From Propionibacteriaceae bacterium (GTDB lineage Bacteria; Actinomycetota; Actinomycetes; Propionibacteriales; Propionibacteriaceae): a DNA stretch of 64,000 nucleotides. Below, piece after piece: positions 7,730 to 16,387 of the stretch. Position 1 is the stretch's first letter. Every line of letters begins with the position of its first letter. The stretch lies in NCBI GenBank assembly GCA_030532575.1, contig JAUNKV010000007.1, positions 49,140 through 113,139 of the forward strand, in the 5' to 3' direction. A program made the translations under genes and the position numbers. The notes below the pieces were generated by a model. It worked only from the letters and a program-made list of their open reading frames with translations, ran no database searches and was not told where the DNA came from.

Positions 7730-9661
7730 TCACACCGAGAGGTTGGGGTTGAGGGCGTTTCCTGCCCAGGCCCACCATGCTGTGGCGAGGAGGGCCAGCA
7801 GGATCAGGGCTGACATGGTGATGCGTTTCCATCCGGCGCGGGTGTTGATGTTGGTGGTGAGGTCGAGACCGGCAGGGATGATGGCGATGATGCCTGCCCA
7901 TTGGAGGACCTGGATGCAGCGCAACAGTGAGACGTTGGTGATCAGATCGAAGTTTCGGCCGATCAGGCCGAGCAGGAGGATGCTGAGCCAGCCGGTCAGG
8001 GCGGCGGTGGCGGTGAGGGCTCCGATGCGGGTGAGGTGGGCCAGGCGGGGGAGTCCGGTGGTGGGTTGTCCTCGTCTGGCCTGAATCATTCGACGGATGG
8101 CTCCAGCAATCCAGGAAAACAGTGCCAGCGCGAGGATGGCCAGGCTGGTGATGAACACCGGGAGCAAGGCCTGCTCGGTGGGAGTGGCAGGGAGCAGGGT
8201 CATGGCTGGTGCATTGCCCACGGCGTTGACCTTGCCGTCAATGACCCGTGCGGTGAGGGTGGAGAACAAGCCGTCGCTGTGGGGGTTCTTCCAGATCCAG
8301 GGCGCGATCTCCACGTATTCCCGGTTCTGGTGGAGCAGGTTGCCGTTGGGCAGGGCCTGGATCGTCTGCGGGGACATGCCGCCCCAGGCCGACAGCCAGG
8401 TGGTGACCAGCCAGCGGCTCGAGACGTAGTTTCCTGCCACCTGGCGGGCGCGCTCAGCAGAGCCCTCCAGCCGTGGGGTCTGGGTGGTGGCGGGGAAGTA
8501 GCGGTCGGCGAAGCCATCGAGGAGACCATCACGCAGGGCACTGTTCTGAAGGTTGGTCGTTCCGGTGAAGGAGATGAAGATGCCAATCTGGTCGTCGGGG
8601 TAGATCTCGAACTTCGAGTGGTAGTGAGTGGTGTCGCCGCCGTGTTCGACGATGCGGTGGCCGTTGCGGAATCCGGTGAAGTAGCCAAGCCCCATGCGGG
8701 GTGAGTTGGCGAGGTTGCCCAGGGTGTCTGTGGTGAGGGCTGGTTTCCACATCTGTTCCCAGCTGTCCTTGGTGAGCAGTTGGGGGGATTGGTCAAGCTG
8801 GGCCAGCATGAAGGCTGCGGCGTCACTCCCGGAACCGGCCAGGGTGCCAGCGGGAACATCAGCAATCCTCTGGAAGGGGTGGGAGTGGCCGGTGTCGTCG
8901 TAGGCGAGGGCGAGGTGTTCCTGCGCCTCTGCGGTGAGGGAGCGCTCGTAGCTGGCGGTGATCATCCCGGCAGGGGCCAGGACATGCTGTGTCATGTAGT
9001 CCTCGAAGCGTTGCCCGCTGGCCTGTTCGATGAGGTATCCAGCCAAGTTGATGCCGTAGTTGGAGTAGGCGGGGGTGGTGCCGGGACGATACACGGAGAC
9101 GGGTGGGTTGTGGCGGACGTACTCAGCCAAGGACACGCTCTTGAGATTGGGGGCGACACTGGTGGCGGTTTCCTCGAAGCCTGCGGTGTGGGTGAGCAGG
9201 TGGCGCAGGGTGATCGGCTCGTTGTGGTGTTTCTGGATGGGGACATCGGTGTAGGTGGCGATGTCGGCGTCGAGGTCGAGTGTGCCTTGCTCCACCAGTT
9301 GCATGGCGGCGATGGCGGTGGGGACCTTGGAGATCGAGCCCCAGCGGAAGATGGTGGTGTCGGGGTTCACCGGGGTGGTTGTGCTGTCGGTGTTTCGGGT
9401 GGCGTGGCCGTAGCCCCGGCTGGTGAGGGCCCGGCCGTCCTTGACGACGGTGACGACGGCCCCGGTGGCCTTGCCCTTGGTGAGAGCAACAGGGAGTTTC
9501 CCATCCAGCCAGGAATCGAGGTCAGCCTTGGTGAGCTCATGGGTTTCGGCTGGTGCCTCGACCGGTGGGGGTGGGGAGGTTGGCGGGCTACTGCTGCAGG
9601 CGCTGAGCAGGGCCAGTGTTGCGGTGACGAGGGCGGCGAACAGGCGTCGTGTGTTTCTCAT
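7730..9661 (-). CDS. Class C beta-lactamase-like serine hydrolase lipoprotein with C-terminal membrane helices
   Basis: The ATG at 9661 gives a 643-residue protein with a lipoprotein signal: basic start, hydrophobic core, lipobox LSAC with lipidated C22. The catalytic domain (about 40-400) holds the three class-C/DD-peptidase motifs: SISK with nucleophile S109, YSN at 199-201 and HGG at 340-342. Residues about 530-640 contain four hydrophobic helices, so the hydrolase domain is tethered at both ends and faces outward. Such fusions are usually peptidases or esterases acting on cell-wall or D-amino-acid compounds rather than true beta-lactamases. It lies upstream of the kinase and regulator genes on the same strand and may share their operon. 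Confidence 0.88.
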   Translation of the reverse strand: MRNTRRLFAALVTATLALLSACSSSPPTSPPPPVEAPAETHELTKADLDSWLDGKLPVALTKGKATGAVVTVVKDGRALTSRGYGHATRNTDSTTTPVNPDTTIFRWGSISKVPTAIAAMQLVEQGTLDLDADIATYTDVPIQKHHNEPITLRHLLTHTAGFEETATSVAPNLKSVSLAEYVRHNPPVSVYRPGTTPAYSNYGINLAGYLIEQASGQRFEDYMTQHVLAPAGMITASYERSLTAEAQEHLALAYDDTGHSHPFQRIADVPAGTLAGSGSDAAAFMLAQLDQSPQLLTKDSWEQMWKPALTTDTLGNLANSPRMGLGYFTGFRNGHRIVEHGGDTTHYHSKFEIYPDDQIGIFISFTGTTNLQNSALRDGLLDGFADRYFPATTQTPRLEGSAERARQVAGNYVSSRWLVTTWLSAWGGMSPQTIQALPNGNLLHQNREYVEIAPWIWKNPHSDGLFSTLTARVIDGKVNAVGNAPAMTLLPATPTEQALLPVFITSLAILALALFSWIAGAIRRMIQARRGQPTTGLPRLAHLTRIGALTATAALTGWLSILLLGLIGRNFDLITNVSLLRCIQVLQWAGIIAIIPAGLDLTTNINTRAGWKRITMSALILLALLATAWWAWAGNALNPNLSV

Positions 9662-9819
9662 GTGTTCCAGCCTCCCGGGAAGGGCCGTGCGCGGAACAGA
9701 GTCGCAAGGTGGAACCTCAGTTGCGACTTTTGGCGGAACCCGGGCGTGGTTCATCCGACCTTTGGCGTTGGTTGGGTCGAGGGCACCCTATGCGCCCAAA
9801 GGTCGAGACCGCCTTCTTT

Positions 9820-9997
9820 CCGCTGGTCGAGCCGGTTTCCGGAGCTTGTGGAGGAAACCGTGTCGAGACCCCTGGCATCCGGTGCAGAATCTTGAGCCGA
9901 GCGGGGGTGGTCTGGGGGTCGGCTCTCTGCGGATGGTCACTGGGTCTCGACACGGGATTCCCTCGCTTCGCATCGGGACTCCCGGCTCGACCAGCGG
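9820..9997. repeat. Dispersed palindromic repeat, full copy B (178 bp)
   Basis: The element is bounded by perfect 15-bp terminal inverted repeats, CCGCTGGTCGAGCCG at 9820-9834 and CGGCTCGACCAGCGG at 9983-9997. Inside are a second inverted pair (GTGTCGAGACCCC / GGTCTCGACACG) and the family-wide middle. It takes up much of the 526-bp gap between the hydrolase and rplM; the rest of that gap holds partial repeat flanks and the rplM promoter and leader. Confidence 0.85.
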
Positions 9998-10066
9998 AGA
10001 AAGAGCCCGGTTCGGCCAGCGGTGAGCCAGCAGAGCGGTGGTGGACGGAGGGCCGGGGACGATGTT

Positions 10067-10096
10067 TTGACCACACTGGCCCTGCCGACTTAGACT
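10067..10096 (+). promoter_or_regulatory. Promoter of rplM-rpsI
   Basis: TTGACC at 10067-10072 and TAGACT at 10091-10096 are separated by 18 bp, a good match to the actinobacterial main sigma factor consensus. The predicted start is near 10103, leaving a leader of about 85 nt before rplM. It is the best promoter-like sequence in this gap. Confidence 0.65.
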
Positions 10097-10187
10097 AGGG
10101 CGCTGTTGTGCTCCGCCCAGTCGGCTTCCAGCTGGCTGGTCGGCGGTGTGTGACCTCTCAAGTGTTTGAAGACGAATGGAAGTTGCC

Positions 10188-10631
10188 GTGTCCACGTACA
10201 CCCCAAAGCCTGGCGAGATCGCCCGGAACTGGCATGTGATCGACGCCGAGGATGTCGTCCTCGGCCGCCTGGCCTCCCAGGTTGCGACGCTGCTCCGCGG
10301 CAAGCACAAGCCCACCTACGCCCCCCACGTCGACGGTGGTGACTTCGTCATCGTCGTCAACGCGTCGAAGATCGCGCTGACCGGCAACAAGCGCGCCAAC
10401 GACATGCGGTACTCGCACTCGGGCCGCCCGGGCGGCCTGAAGGCCGTGAGCATCGGTGACCTTCTCGAGAAGGACCCCCGCAAGGCCGTGGAGCGCGCCG
10501 TGTGGGGCATGCTGCCGAAGAACAAGCTGAGCCGTCAGCTCATCGGCAAGCTCAAGGTGTACTCCGGCCCGGAGCACCCGCACGCTGCGCAGAAGCCGCA
10601 GCCCTTCGAGATCACCCAGATTGCCCAGTGA
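10188..10631 (+). CDS. rplM: 50S ribosomal protein L13
   Basis: 147 residues, matching L13 length and sequence: [10 protein letters not shown] start, [16 protein letters not shown], and the C-terminal [17 protein letters not shown]13 binds 23S rRNA early in 50S assembly. An ATG at 10176 is in frame, but the GTG at 10188 gives the family-standard N-terminus, and the ATGGAAG just before it supplies a GGAAG ribosome binding site 5 nt away. rpsI follows after 17 bp; the L13-S9 pair is conserved across bacteria. Confidence 0.97.
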   Translation: MSTYTPKPGEIARNWHVIDAEDVVLGRLASQVATLLRGKHKPTYAPHVDGGDFVIVVNASKIALTGNKRANDMRYSHSGRPGGLKAVSIGDLLEKDPRKAVERAVWGMLPKNKLSRQLIGKLKVYSGPEHPHAAQKPQPFEITQIAQ

Positions 10632-10648
10632 GCTGAGGAAGCACGGAC

Positions 10649-11176
10649 ATGACTGAGACCACCACCGCGGTCGAGGAGACCGCTGACGAGATCACCCCGT
10701 TCGTCGACGAGCAGGACCGCGAGATCGCCTACCGCTCCGACTCCAACCCGGCCGCCGCCGCCTCGGAGACCGCCCGCCCGGCCGTCATCGCCCCCGGTGC
10801 TGCGACGGGTCGCCGCAAGGAGGCCGTCGCCCGCGTCCGCATCGTCCCCGGCTCCGGCCAGTGGGCCATCAACGGCCGCACCCTGGACGACTACTTCCCG
10901 AACAAGGTGCACCAGCAGCTGGTCTCCGACCCGTTCGTCACCGCCGGGGTCGAGGGTGCCTACGACGTCATCGCCCGCATCGACGGCGGCGGAGTCACCG
11001 GCCAGGCCGGTGCGCTGCGCCTGGGCATCGCCCGTGCCCTCAACGACGTTGACGCCGAGGCCAGCCGTCCGGCCCTGAAGAAGGCTGGGATGCTGACCCG
11101 CGACGCCCGCATCAAGGAGCGCAAGAAGGCCGGTCTCAAGAAGGCCCGCAAGGCTCCGCAGTACTCCAAGCGCTGA
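10649..11176 (+). CDS. rpsI: 30S ribosomal protein S9
   Basis: 175 residues; the S9 core starts around residue 53 with [17 protein letters not shown] and ends in the basic tail [12 protein letters not shown], whose last residues reach the P-site tRNA. The first 50 residues are an acidic, Thr/Ala/Glu-rich extension that is common in actinobacterial S9 and absent in E. coli. Co-transcribed with rplM and closed by the hairpin directly downstream. Confidence 0.97.
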   Translation: MTETTTAVEETADEITPFVDEQDREIAYRSDSNPAAAASETARPAVIAPGAATGRRKEAVARVRIVPGSGQWAINGRTLDDYFPNKVHQQLVSDPFVTAGVEGAYDVIARIDGGGVTGQAGALRLGIARALNDVDAEASRPALKKAGMLTRDARIKERKKAGLKKARKAPQYSKR

Positions 11177-11188
11177 TCTTCAGCACGA

Positions 11189-11224
11189 ATGCGAGGGGTT
11201 CCGCTTCGGCGGAACCCCTCGCAT
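11189..11224 (+). terminator. rpsI terminator hairpin with UUCG loop
   Basis: A perfect 16-bp stem (11189-11204 / 11209-11224) closed by a C(UUCG)G tetraloop starts 12 nt after the rpsI stop. There is no long T tract, as is usual in high-GC actinobacteria. Confidence 0.85.
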
Positions 11225-11267
11225 GGGTTTGATCCCTCTGCCATCGGCAGTCCACCTGGAAAGCGTT

Positions 11268-11327
11268 GCAAATGTGCGGCGCGTTGCCCATGAGAGCGCT
11301 TTCAAAGGAAACGCGCCGCACATTTGC
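11268..11327. promoter_or_regulatory. Large inverted repeat upstream of glmM
   Basis: Perfect 18-bp arms (11268-11285 and 11310-11327) flank a 24-nt loop. The sequence GAAAGCG at 11259-11265, just outside, is complementary to CGCTTTC at 11297-11303 inside the loop, so two mutually exclusive foldings are possible. The loop also contains TGAGAGCGCTTTCA (11291-11304), a LacI-type palindrome. This is the main content of the gap between the rpsI terminator and glmM. It could be an attenuator or operator for glmM, or a relic of a mobile repeat. Confidence 0.5.
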
Positions 11328-11403
11328 AGCGGAAAACAGCTGGCTCGACGGATGCGAGGTGGCCGAATCGCTCAAAGCCCCTGCGCGCTCTATGCTGGCC
11401 TGC

Positions 11404-12756
11404 ATGGCTCGACTCTTCGGAACCGACGGCGTGCGCGGCGTCGCGAATCAGGAACTCACCGCGGAACTGGCCCTCGACCTGTCAGTGGCGGCCGCCCACA
11501 TCCTCGGCGAGGCCGGGGTCTTCGGGCGTCGCCAGCCCACCGCACTGGTCGCCCGTGACCCCAGGGCCTCCGGCGAGTTCCTGGAGGCCGCGGTGTGCGC
11601 CGGGCTGGCCAGCGCGGGCGTGGACGTGCTGCGTGTCGGCGTGGTCCCCACTCCCGCCGCCGCCTACCTGGTGGGGGAGTACCGCACCGATCTCGGCGTG
11701 ATGATCTCTGCCTCCCACAACCCCATGCCCGACAACGGCATCAAGTTCTTCGCCCGGGGCGGGGTCAAACTCGACGATGACCTGGAGGACGCCATCGAGT
11801 CCAGGATGGATGAGACCTGGCAGCGCCCCGTCGGGGACAAGGTGGGGCGCATCATCGACCAGCCGCGCGCCGTCGACTCCTACGTCAAGCACCTGGTGAA
11901 GTCGATGCGCGGCGAGGAGCTGCTGCGTGACCTCAAGGTGGTGCTCGACTGCGCCAACGGGGCCTCCTCGCAGACCGCGGTCCGGGCCTTCGAGGCGGCC
12001 GGGGCCGATGTGGTCGCCATCAACGCCGAGCCGGACGGCCTCAACATCAACGAGCGCTGCGGCTCCACCCACCCCGAACAGCTGCAGAAGGTCGTGGTGA
12101 GCGAGGGCGCCGACCTCGGCCTGGCCTTCGACGGCGACGCCGACCGCTGCCTCGCTGTCGATCACGAGGGCAACCTCATCGACGGCGACCAGATCCTCGC
12201 GATCCTGGCCCTCGCCCTGCAGGAGGACCACCGTCTGGCCTCCAACACCGTCGTTGCCACCGTGATGAGCAACCTCGGGCTGAAACTGGCGCTGGCCGAG
12301 CACGACATCCGCCTCGACCAGACCAAGGTGGGGGACCGCTACGTGCTCGAATCGATGGGGGCCAACGGCTTTTCCCTGGGCGGCGAGCAGTCCGGCCACG
12401 TCATCATGAGCGAATTCGCCACCACCGGCGACGGCGTGCTCACGGGCCTGCACCTGGCCAAGCGGGTCGCCACCACCGGCAAGTCACTGAAGGAACTGGC
12501 CGCGGTGATGACCCGGCTGCCGCAGACCATCATCAACGTCAAGAATGTCGACAAGCTGCGGGCCGGTCTCGACACCGCCATCAGCTCCGCCGTCGCCGAC
12601 GCCAGCGCCGAGCTGGGCTCGACCGGCCGTGTGCTGCTGCGGCCCTCGGGTACCGAACCCGTCGTCCGGGTCATGGTGGAGGCCCCCACCGACGACCAGG
12701 CCGGGGAGATCGCCGAGCGCCTTGCCGCCATCGTCAAGGAGCGCCTGGCGATCTGA
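11404..12756 (+). CDS. glmM: Phosphoglucosamine mutase
   Basis: 450 residues, the normal GlmM length. The phosphoserine loop ISASHNP has catalytic S104; the Mg2+ loop DGDADR, the sugar-binding loop GGEQSGH and the phosphate-binding RPSGTEP near the C-terminus are all present. It converts glucosamine-6-phosphate to glucosamine-1-phosphate for UDP-GlcNAc and thus peptidoglycan. The frame is open upstream to 11266, but the ATG at 11404 gives the standard [12 protein letters not shown] start. glmS, the preceding pathway step, lies 3.6 kb downstream at 16388 in the same orientation. Confidence 0.95.
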   Translation: MARLFGTDGVRGVANQELTAELALDLSVAAAHILGEAGVFGRRQPTALVARDPRASGEFLEAAVCAGLASAGVDVLRVGVVPTPAAAYLVGEYRTDLGVMISASHNPMPDNGIKFFARGGVKLDDDLEDAIESRMDETWQRPVGDKVGRIIDQPRAVDSYVKHLVKSMRGEELLRDLKVVLDCANGASSQTAVRAFEAAGADVVAINAEPDGLNINERCGSTHPEQLQKVVVSEGADLGLAFDGDADRCLAVDHEGNLIDGDQILAILALALQEDHRLASNTVVATVMSNLGLKLALAEHDIRLDQTKVGDRYVLESMGANGFSLGGEQSGHVIMSEFATTGDGVLTGLHLAKRVATTGKSLKELAAVMTRLPQTIINVKNVDKLRAGLDTAISSAVADASAELGSTGRVLLRPSGTEPVVRVMVEAPTDDQAGEIAERLAAIVKERLAI

Positions 12757-12826
12757 GCATTCCGCTGGGCGCCCTCGTTGCTCACTCCGAGGGCACCCGG
12801 CGCCCTACGGTCGAGACATCTCTTTT

Positions 12827-13003
12827 CCGCTGGTCGAGCCGAGTGGGCGAGCTTGCGAGAACGCTCAGCTCGAGACCTCTGGCGCACGCTGCTGGGACTT
12901 GCGCTGAGCGGGAATGGTCTGGGGCCAAGTCCCTGCGGATGGTTACGGGGTCTCGACTCGGGATTCCCTTGCTTCGCATCGGGACTCCCGGCTCGACCAG
13001 CGG
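12827..13003. repeat. Dispersed palindromic repeat, full copy C (177 bp)
   Basis: Same 15-bp terminal inverted repeats as copy B (12827-12841 and 12989-13003), with the inner GGGGTCTCGACTCGG and GGTCTGGGG phrases. It lies in the 513-bp gap between glmM and coaA; that gap holds only this copy, copy D and short related flanks, including GGTCGAGAC at 12809. Confidence 0.85.
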
Positions 13004-13065
13004 TAAAGGGGTTCGCTGGTCATGGTGAGGTGTCCAGCACTCGAGTGTCGAGGTCGTCCCTTTTT

Positions 13066-13231
13066 CCGCTGGTCGAGCCGAGGGCGTTCAGCGCCCGACA
13101 GTCGAGACCCCTGACATCCGGTGCTGGGACTTGAGCCCGGCTGGGTTGGTCTGGGCCTGAGTCCCTGCGCATGATCACGGGGTCTCGACACGGACTGCTC
13201 GCTGGCGCTCGCGGTCCGGTTCGACCAACGG
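13066..13231. repeat. Dispersed palindromic repeat, copy D (166 bp)
   Basis: Left end CCGCTGGTCGAGCCG at 13066-13080 is perfect; the right end CGGTTCGACCAACGG at 13217-13231 has two changes. The body keeps GTCGAGACCCC, the TGCTGGGACTTGAG middle and GGGGTCTCGACACGG. It is only 62 bp from copy C in the same orientation, so two family members are stacked between glmM and coaA. Confidence 0.8.
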
Positions 13232-13269
13232 AGCGAACCAGCGTGACCTGCGGTGAGGGATGACGAGCC

Positions 13270-14202
13270 TCAGACCTTGCGGATGGCGATGGTCTGGATG
13301 CCGTGGTCCGGGCCCTTGCTGAGAATCGCGGTGGCCCGCTCCTTCGTCGTCACGATGTTCTCGCGCAGGTTGGGACCGTTGATCGAGTCCCAGACGTGAG
13401 CCGCGAACTGCTTCGCCTCCGCGGGGCTGAGTGAGGTGTACTGCTTGAAGAAGCTGTCGGCGTCGCGGAAGGCGGTGTCCCGCAGCACCATGAAACGCTC
13501 GATGAACCAGCGCCGGATGTGCTCCTCGGCTGCGTCCACGTAGACGGAGAAGTCGAAGAAATCACTCACCGCTGCCCCGGTGCGGCCCTGTGCGTCAGCT
13601 CGGGCCGGTTGCAGGACGTTCAGTCCCTCGACGATGAGGATGTCGGGGTTCTCGATGACGATCTGCTCGCCCTCGACGATGTCATAGACCTTGTGGCTGT
13701 AGACCGGCGCCGTGACCCGCGACTCCCCGGATTTCACATCGATCACGAACTGCAACAGCGCCCGCCGGTCGTAGGACTGTGGGAACCCCTTCTGCTCCAG
13801 CAGCCCCCGGCGCTGCAATTCGGCATTCGGGTACAGGAAGCCGTCGGTGGTCACCAGGTCCACCTTCGGGTTGCCCGGGGTGCGCCGCAACAGCTCCTGC
13901 AGCAGGCGGGCCGTCGTCGACTTGCCGACGGCGACCGACCCTGCGATCCCGATCACGAAGGGGGTGCGGCGCACCCGCAGGTTGAGGAACCGGTTCGAGT
14001 CGTCACACAGTCGACCGGCGTTGGCCATGTACAGGTGCAGCAGCTGCGTCAGTGGCCGGTAGATGTCGGCCACGTCGGCGGCCGATGTGGGGTCACCGAG
14101 ACCCCGCAGCCGGGCCAGCGTCGCCTCGTCAAGGTCGATCTCGGTGCTGTTGGCAAGGGCAGCCCACGCCTTGCGGCGCAGCACGACGTACGGACGGGAC
14201 AT
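13270..14202 (-). CDS. coaA: Type I pantothenate kinase
   Basis: 310 residues with the CoaA P-loop GSVAVGKST near residue 100, followed by the TTDGFLYPN and KGFPQSYD segments of the family. It phosphorylates pantothenate, the first and usually rate-controlling step of coenzyme A synthesis; type I enzymes are feedback-inhibited by CoA. The ATG at 14202 gives the full family N-terminus (SRPYVVLRRKAW). It is followed by the palindromic repeats and preceded by nadE 43 bp upstream, so the two cofactor genes may be co-transcribed. Confidence 0.95.
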   Translation of the reverse strand: MSRPYVVLRRKAWAALANSTEIDLDEATLARLRGLGDPTSAADVADIYRPLTQLLHLYMANAGRLCDDSNRFLNLRVRRTPFVIGIAGSVAVGKSTTARLLQELLRRTPGNPKVDLVTTDGFLYPNAELQRRGLLEQKGFPQSYDRRALLQFVIDVKSGESRVTAPVYSHKVYDIVEGEQIVIENPDILIVEGLNVLQPARADAQGRTGAAVSDFFDFSVYVDAAEEHIRRWFIERFMVLRDTAFRDADSFFKQYTSLSPAEAKQFAAHVWDSINGPNLRENIVTTKERATAILSKGPDHGIQTIAIRKV

Positions 14203-14245
14203 GAGAACTCCCCACAGGTTCAGGACGAGGGAATGCTATCCAGCA

Positions 14246-16303
14246 TCACGACGGGATGTCGCGTTCGATCTCCTCCAGCCACACCTGCGCTGTGACATCC
14301 GAGGGCATCCGCCAGTCCCCGCGCGGCGACAGCGAACCACCGGAGACCACTTTCGGGCCATTGGGCAGGGCGCTGCGCTTGAACTGGTTGGTGGCGAAGC
14401 GCCGCACGAAGACCTGCAGCCAATGCCGGATCGTCGCCAGGTCGTAGGCGTGCCGATCCGCCCCCTCCAGGCCTGCGGGCCAGTCCCCGACGGTGACATC
14501 CCGCCATGCCTGGTGGGCCAGGTAGGCGATCCTGCGGGGCCGCATCCCGTGGCGCAGCAGGTGGTACAGGGTGAAGTCCTGCAGCTCGTAGGGGCCGATC
14601 GTGGCCTCCGTGGACTGTGGGACCTCGCCGGGGCGGGTCGGGATGAGTTCGGGGCTGATCTCGGTGTCGAGCACCGAGGCCAGGACCCGGCCCACCTGCT
14701 CGTCGAACTGGCCCGACGAGATCACCCATCGGATCAGGTGCTGGATCAGGGTCTTCGGCACCCCGGCGTTGACCCCGTAGTGGCTCATCTGGTCGCCCAC
14801 CCCGTAGGTGCACCAGCCGAGCGCCAGCTCCGACATGTCCCCGGTGCCGACGACGATCCCGCCCAGATGGTTGGCGGCTCGGAACAGGAAGTCGTAGCGG
14901 ATGCCTGCCTGGACGTTTTCGAAGGTGATGTCGTAGGTGTCCTGGCCCTCGGCGTAGGGGTGCCCCAGATCGGCCAGCATCTGCGTGGCCATCGGGCGGA
15001 TGTCGACGACCTCGAAGGTCACCCCCAGCGCCTCGGACAGGGCCTGGGCGTTGCTCCGGGTGTGCTCGGTGGTGGCGAAGCCCGGCATCGTCCAGGCCAG
15101 GATGTGGGTGCGGGGCAGCCCCAGCCGGTCGCAGGCCTTCGCCGCGACGATGAGGGCGTGGGTGGAGTCCAACCCGCCGGAGACCCCGATGCAGAGCTTC
15201 GGGGCGCGGGTCGGGTCCCCGCCGCCGATGGCGAGCATCCGTCGCTCCAGGCCTGAGACCTGGATGTTGTAGCCCTCGTAGCAGTCCTGCTCCAGCTGGG
15301 CCGGGTCGTTCGGGACGAAGGGGAACCGGTCCAGGGCGCGCCGCAGTCCGAGGTCCCCGCCGGGCGGGCAGAACTCGAACTCGACGGTGGTGAAGTAGGG
15401 GTCGCGGCGCAGCCGGTTGTCGTCGAAGGAGCCCTGCCGCATCCGCTCCTGCCGGATGCGCTCCAGGTCCACGTCCGCGACGGTGAGCTGCCCTTGGTGC
15501 GGGAAGCGTTCCCCCTCGGCGAGCAGCGTCCCCAGCTCATGGATCATGGTGTGTCCGTCCCAGGCCAGATCGGTGGTGGACTCCCCGAACATCGCTGCGG
15601 CGTACACGTAGGCCCCCAAGCAGCGCTTGGAGGTGGCGGCGGCCAAGCCTCGCCGGTCGTTGGCCCGGCCGATGGTGATGGGGGAGGCCGAGAGGTTCAG
15701 CGTCACCGTCGCTCCCGCCAGAGCCGCCTCATGGCTGGGTGGGATCGGTACCCACAGGTCCTCGCAGAGCTCGACGTGAACCCTCAGCCCCGGCACATCC
15801 GTGGCGGAGAAGATCAGCTCGGGGTCGAAGAGGATCGGCTCATCGCTCCACCGGGGCACGACCAGCGGGTCGCTCGTCAGGTGTGCTCCTGAGGCGAAGT
15901 GTCGCTTCTCGTAGAACTCCCGGTAGTTCGGCAGGTGGAGCTTCGGCACCACACCCAGCACCTGACCCCGGTGGATCACCACTGCGCAGTTGTACAGCCG
16001 GTTGCCGTGGTGCACGGGCGCACCGACGGCGAACAGCGGTTTCAGCTCCGCGGTCTCGGCGGCGATCCGCGCGATCGAGTCGATCACCGCGTCGAGCAGT
16101 GAGTCGTTCAGCAGCAGGTCGTCGATGGCGTAGCCGCTGACCGACAGCTCAGGGAACACCAGGACCGCAACCCCTTCGGCGTCGGCCCGGCGCACCATCT
16201 CGACGATGCGCTCCGCGTTCGTGGCAGGATCGAAGTCGGCCACGGGCAGCGTCGCGGCGGCCACCCGGGCGAACCCCTGGGCGTAGAGGTTGAAGAAGTC
16301 CAT
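14246..16303 (-). CDS. nadE: Glutamine-dependent NAD+ synthetase
   Basis: 685 residues: an N-terminal nitrilase-type glutaminase domain (1 to about 300) with the Glu-Lys-Cys triad in FPELSVSGYA, VPKLHLPNYREFYE and VELCEDLW, and a C-terminal synthetase domain with the ATP-binding SGGLDST loop. Ammonia made from glutamine is channelled to deamido-NAD+. The length and order match the actinobacterial glutamine-dependent form rather than the short ammonia-dependent NadE. It diverges from glmS, with 84 bp between the start codons. Confidence 0.95.
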   Translation of the reverse strand: MDFFNLYAQGFARVAAATLPVADFDPATNAERIVEMVRRADAEGVAVLVFPELSVSGYAIDDLLLNDSLLDAVIDSIARIAAETAELKPLFAVGAPVHHGNRLYNCAVVIHRGQVLGVVPKLHLPNYREFYEKRHFASGAHLTSDPLVVPRWSDEPILFDPELIFSATDVPGLRVHVELCEDLWVPIPPSHEAALAGATVTLNLSASPITIGRANDRRGLAAATSKRCLGAYVYAAAMFGESTTDLAWDGHTMIHELGTLLAEGERFPHQGQLTVADVDLERIRQERMRQGSFDDNRLRRDPYFTTVEFEFCPPGGDLGLRRALDRFPFVPNDPAQLEQDCYEGYNIQVSGLERRMLAIGGGDPTRAPKLCIGVSGGLDSTHALIVAAKACDRLGLPRTHILAWTMPGFATTEHTRSNAQALSEALGVTFEVVDIRPMATQMLADLGHPYAEGQDTYDITFENVQAGIRYDFLFRAANHLGGIVVGTGDMSELALGWCTYGVGDQMSHYGVNAGVPKTLIQHLIRWVISSGQFDEQVGRVLASVLDTEISPELIPTRPGEVPQSTEATIGPYELQDFTLYHLLRHGMRPRRIAYLAHQAWRDVTVGDWPAGLEGADRHAYDLATIRHWLQVFVRRFATNQFKRSALPNGPKVVSGGSLSPRGDWRMPSDVTAQVWLEEIERDIPS

Positions 16304-16387
16304 GAGCCGAGACTATCCCCACACCTTGTTTTTTGACGCGCCCAGAGTTGTCAAGAAGTGCGCAGGGATGATGTACAGTTTCTCCTC

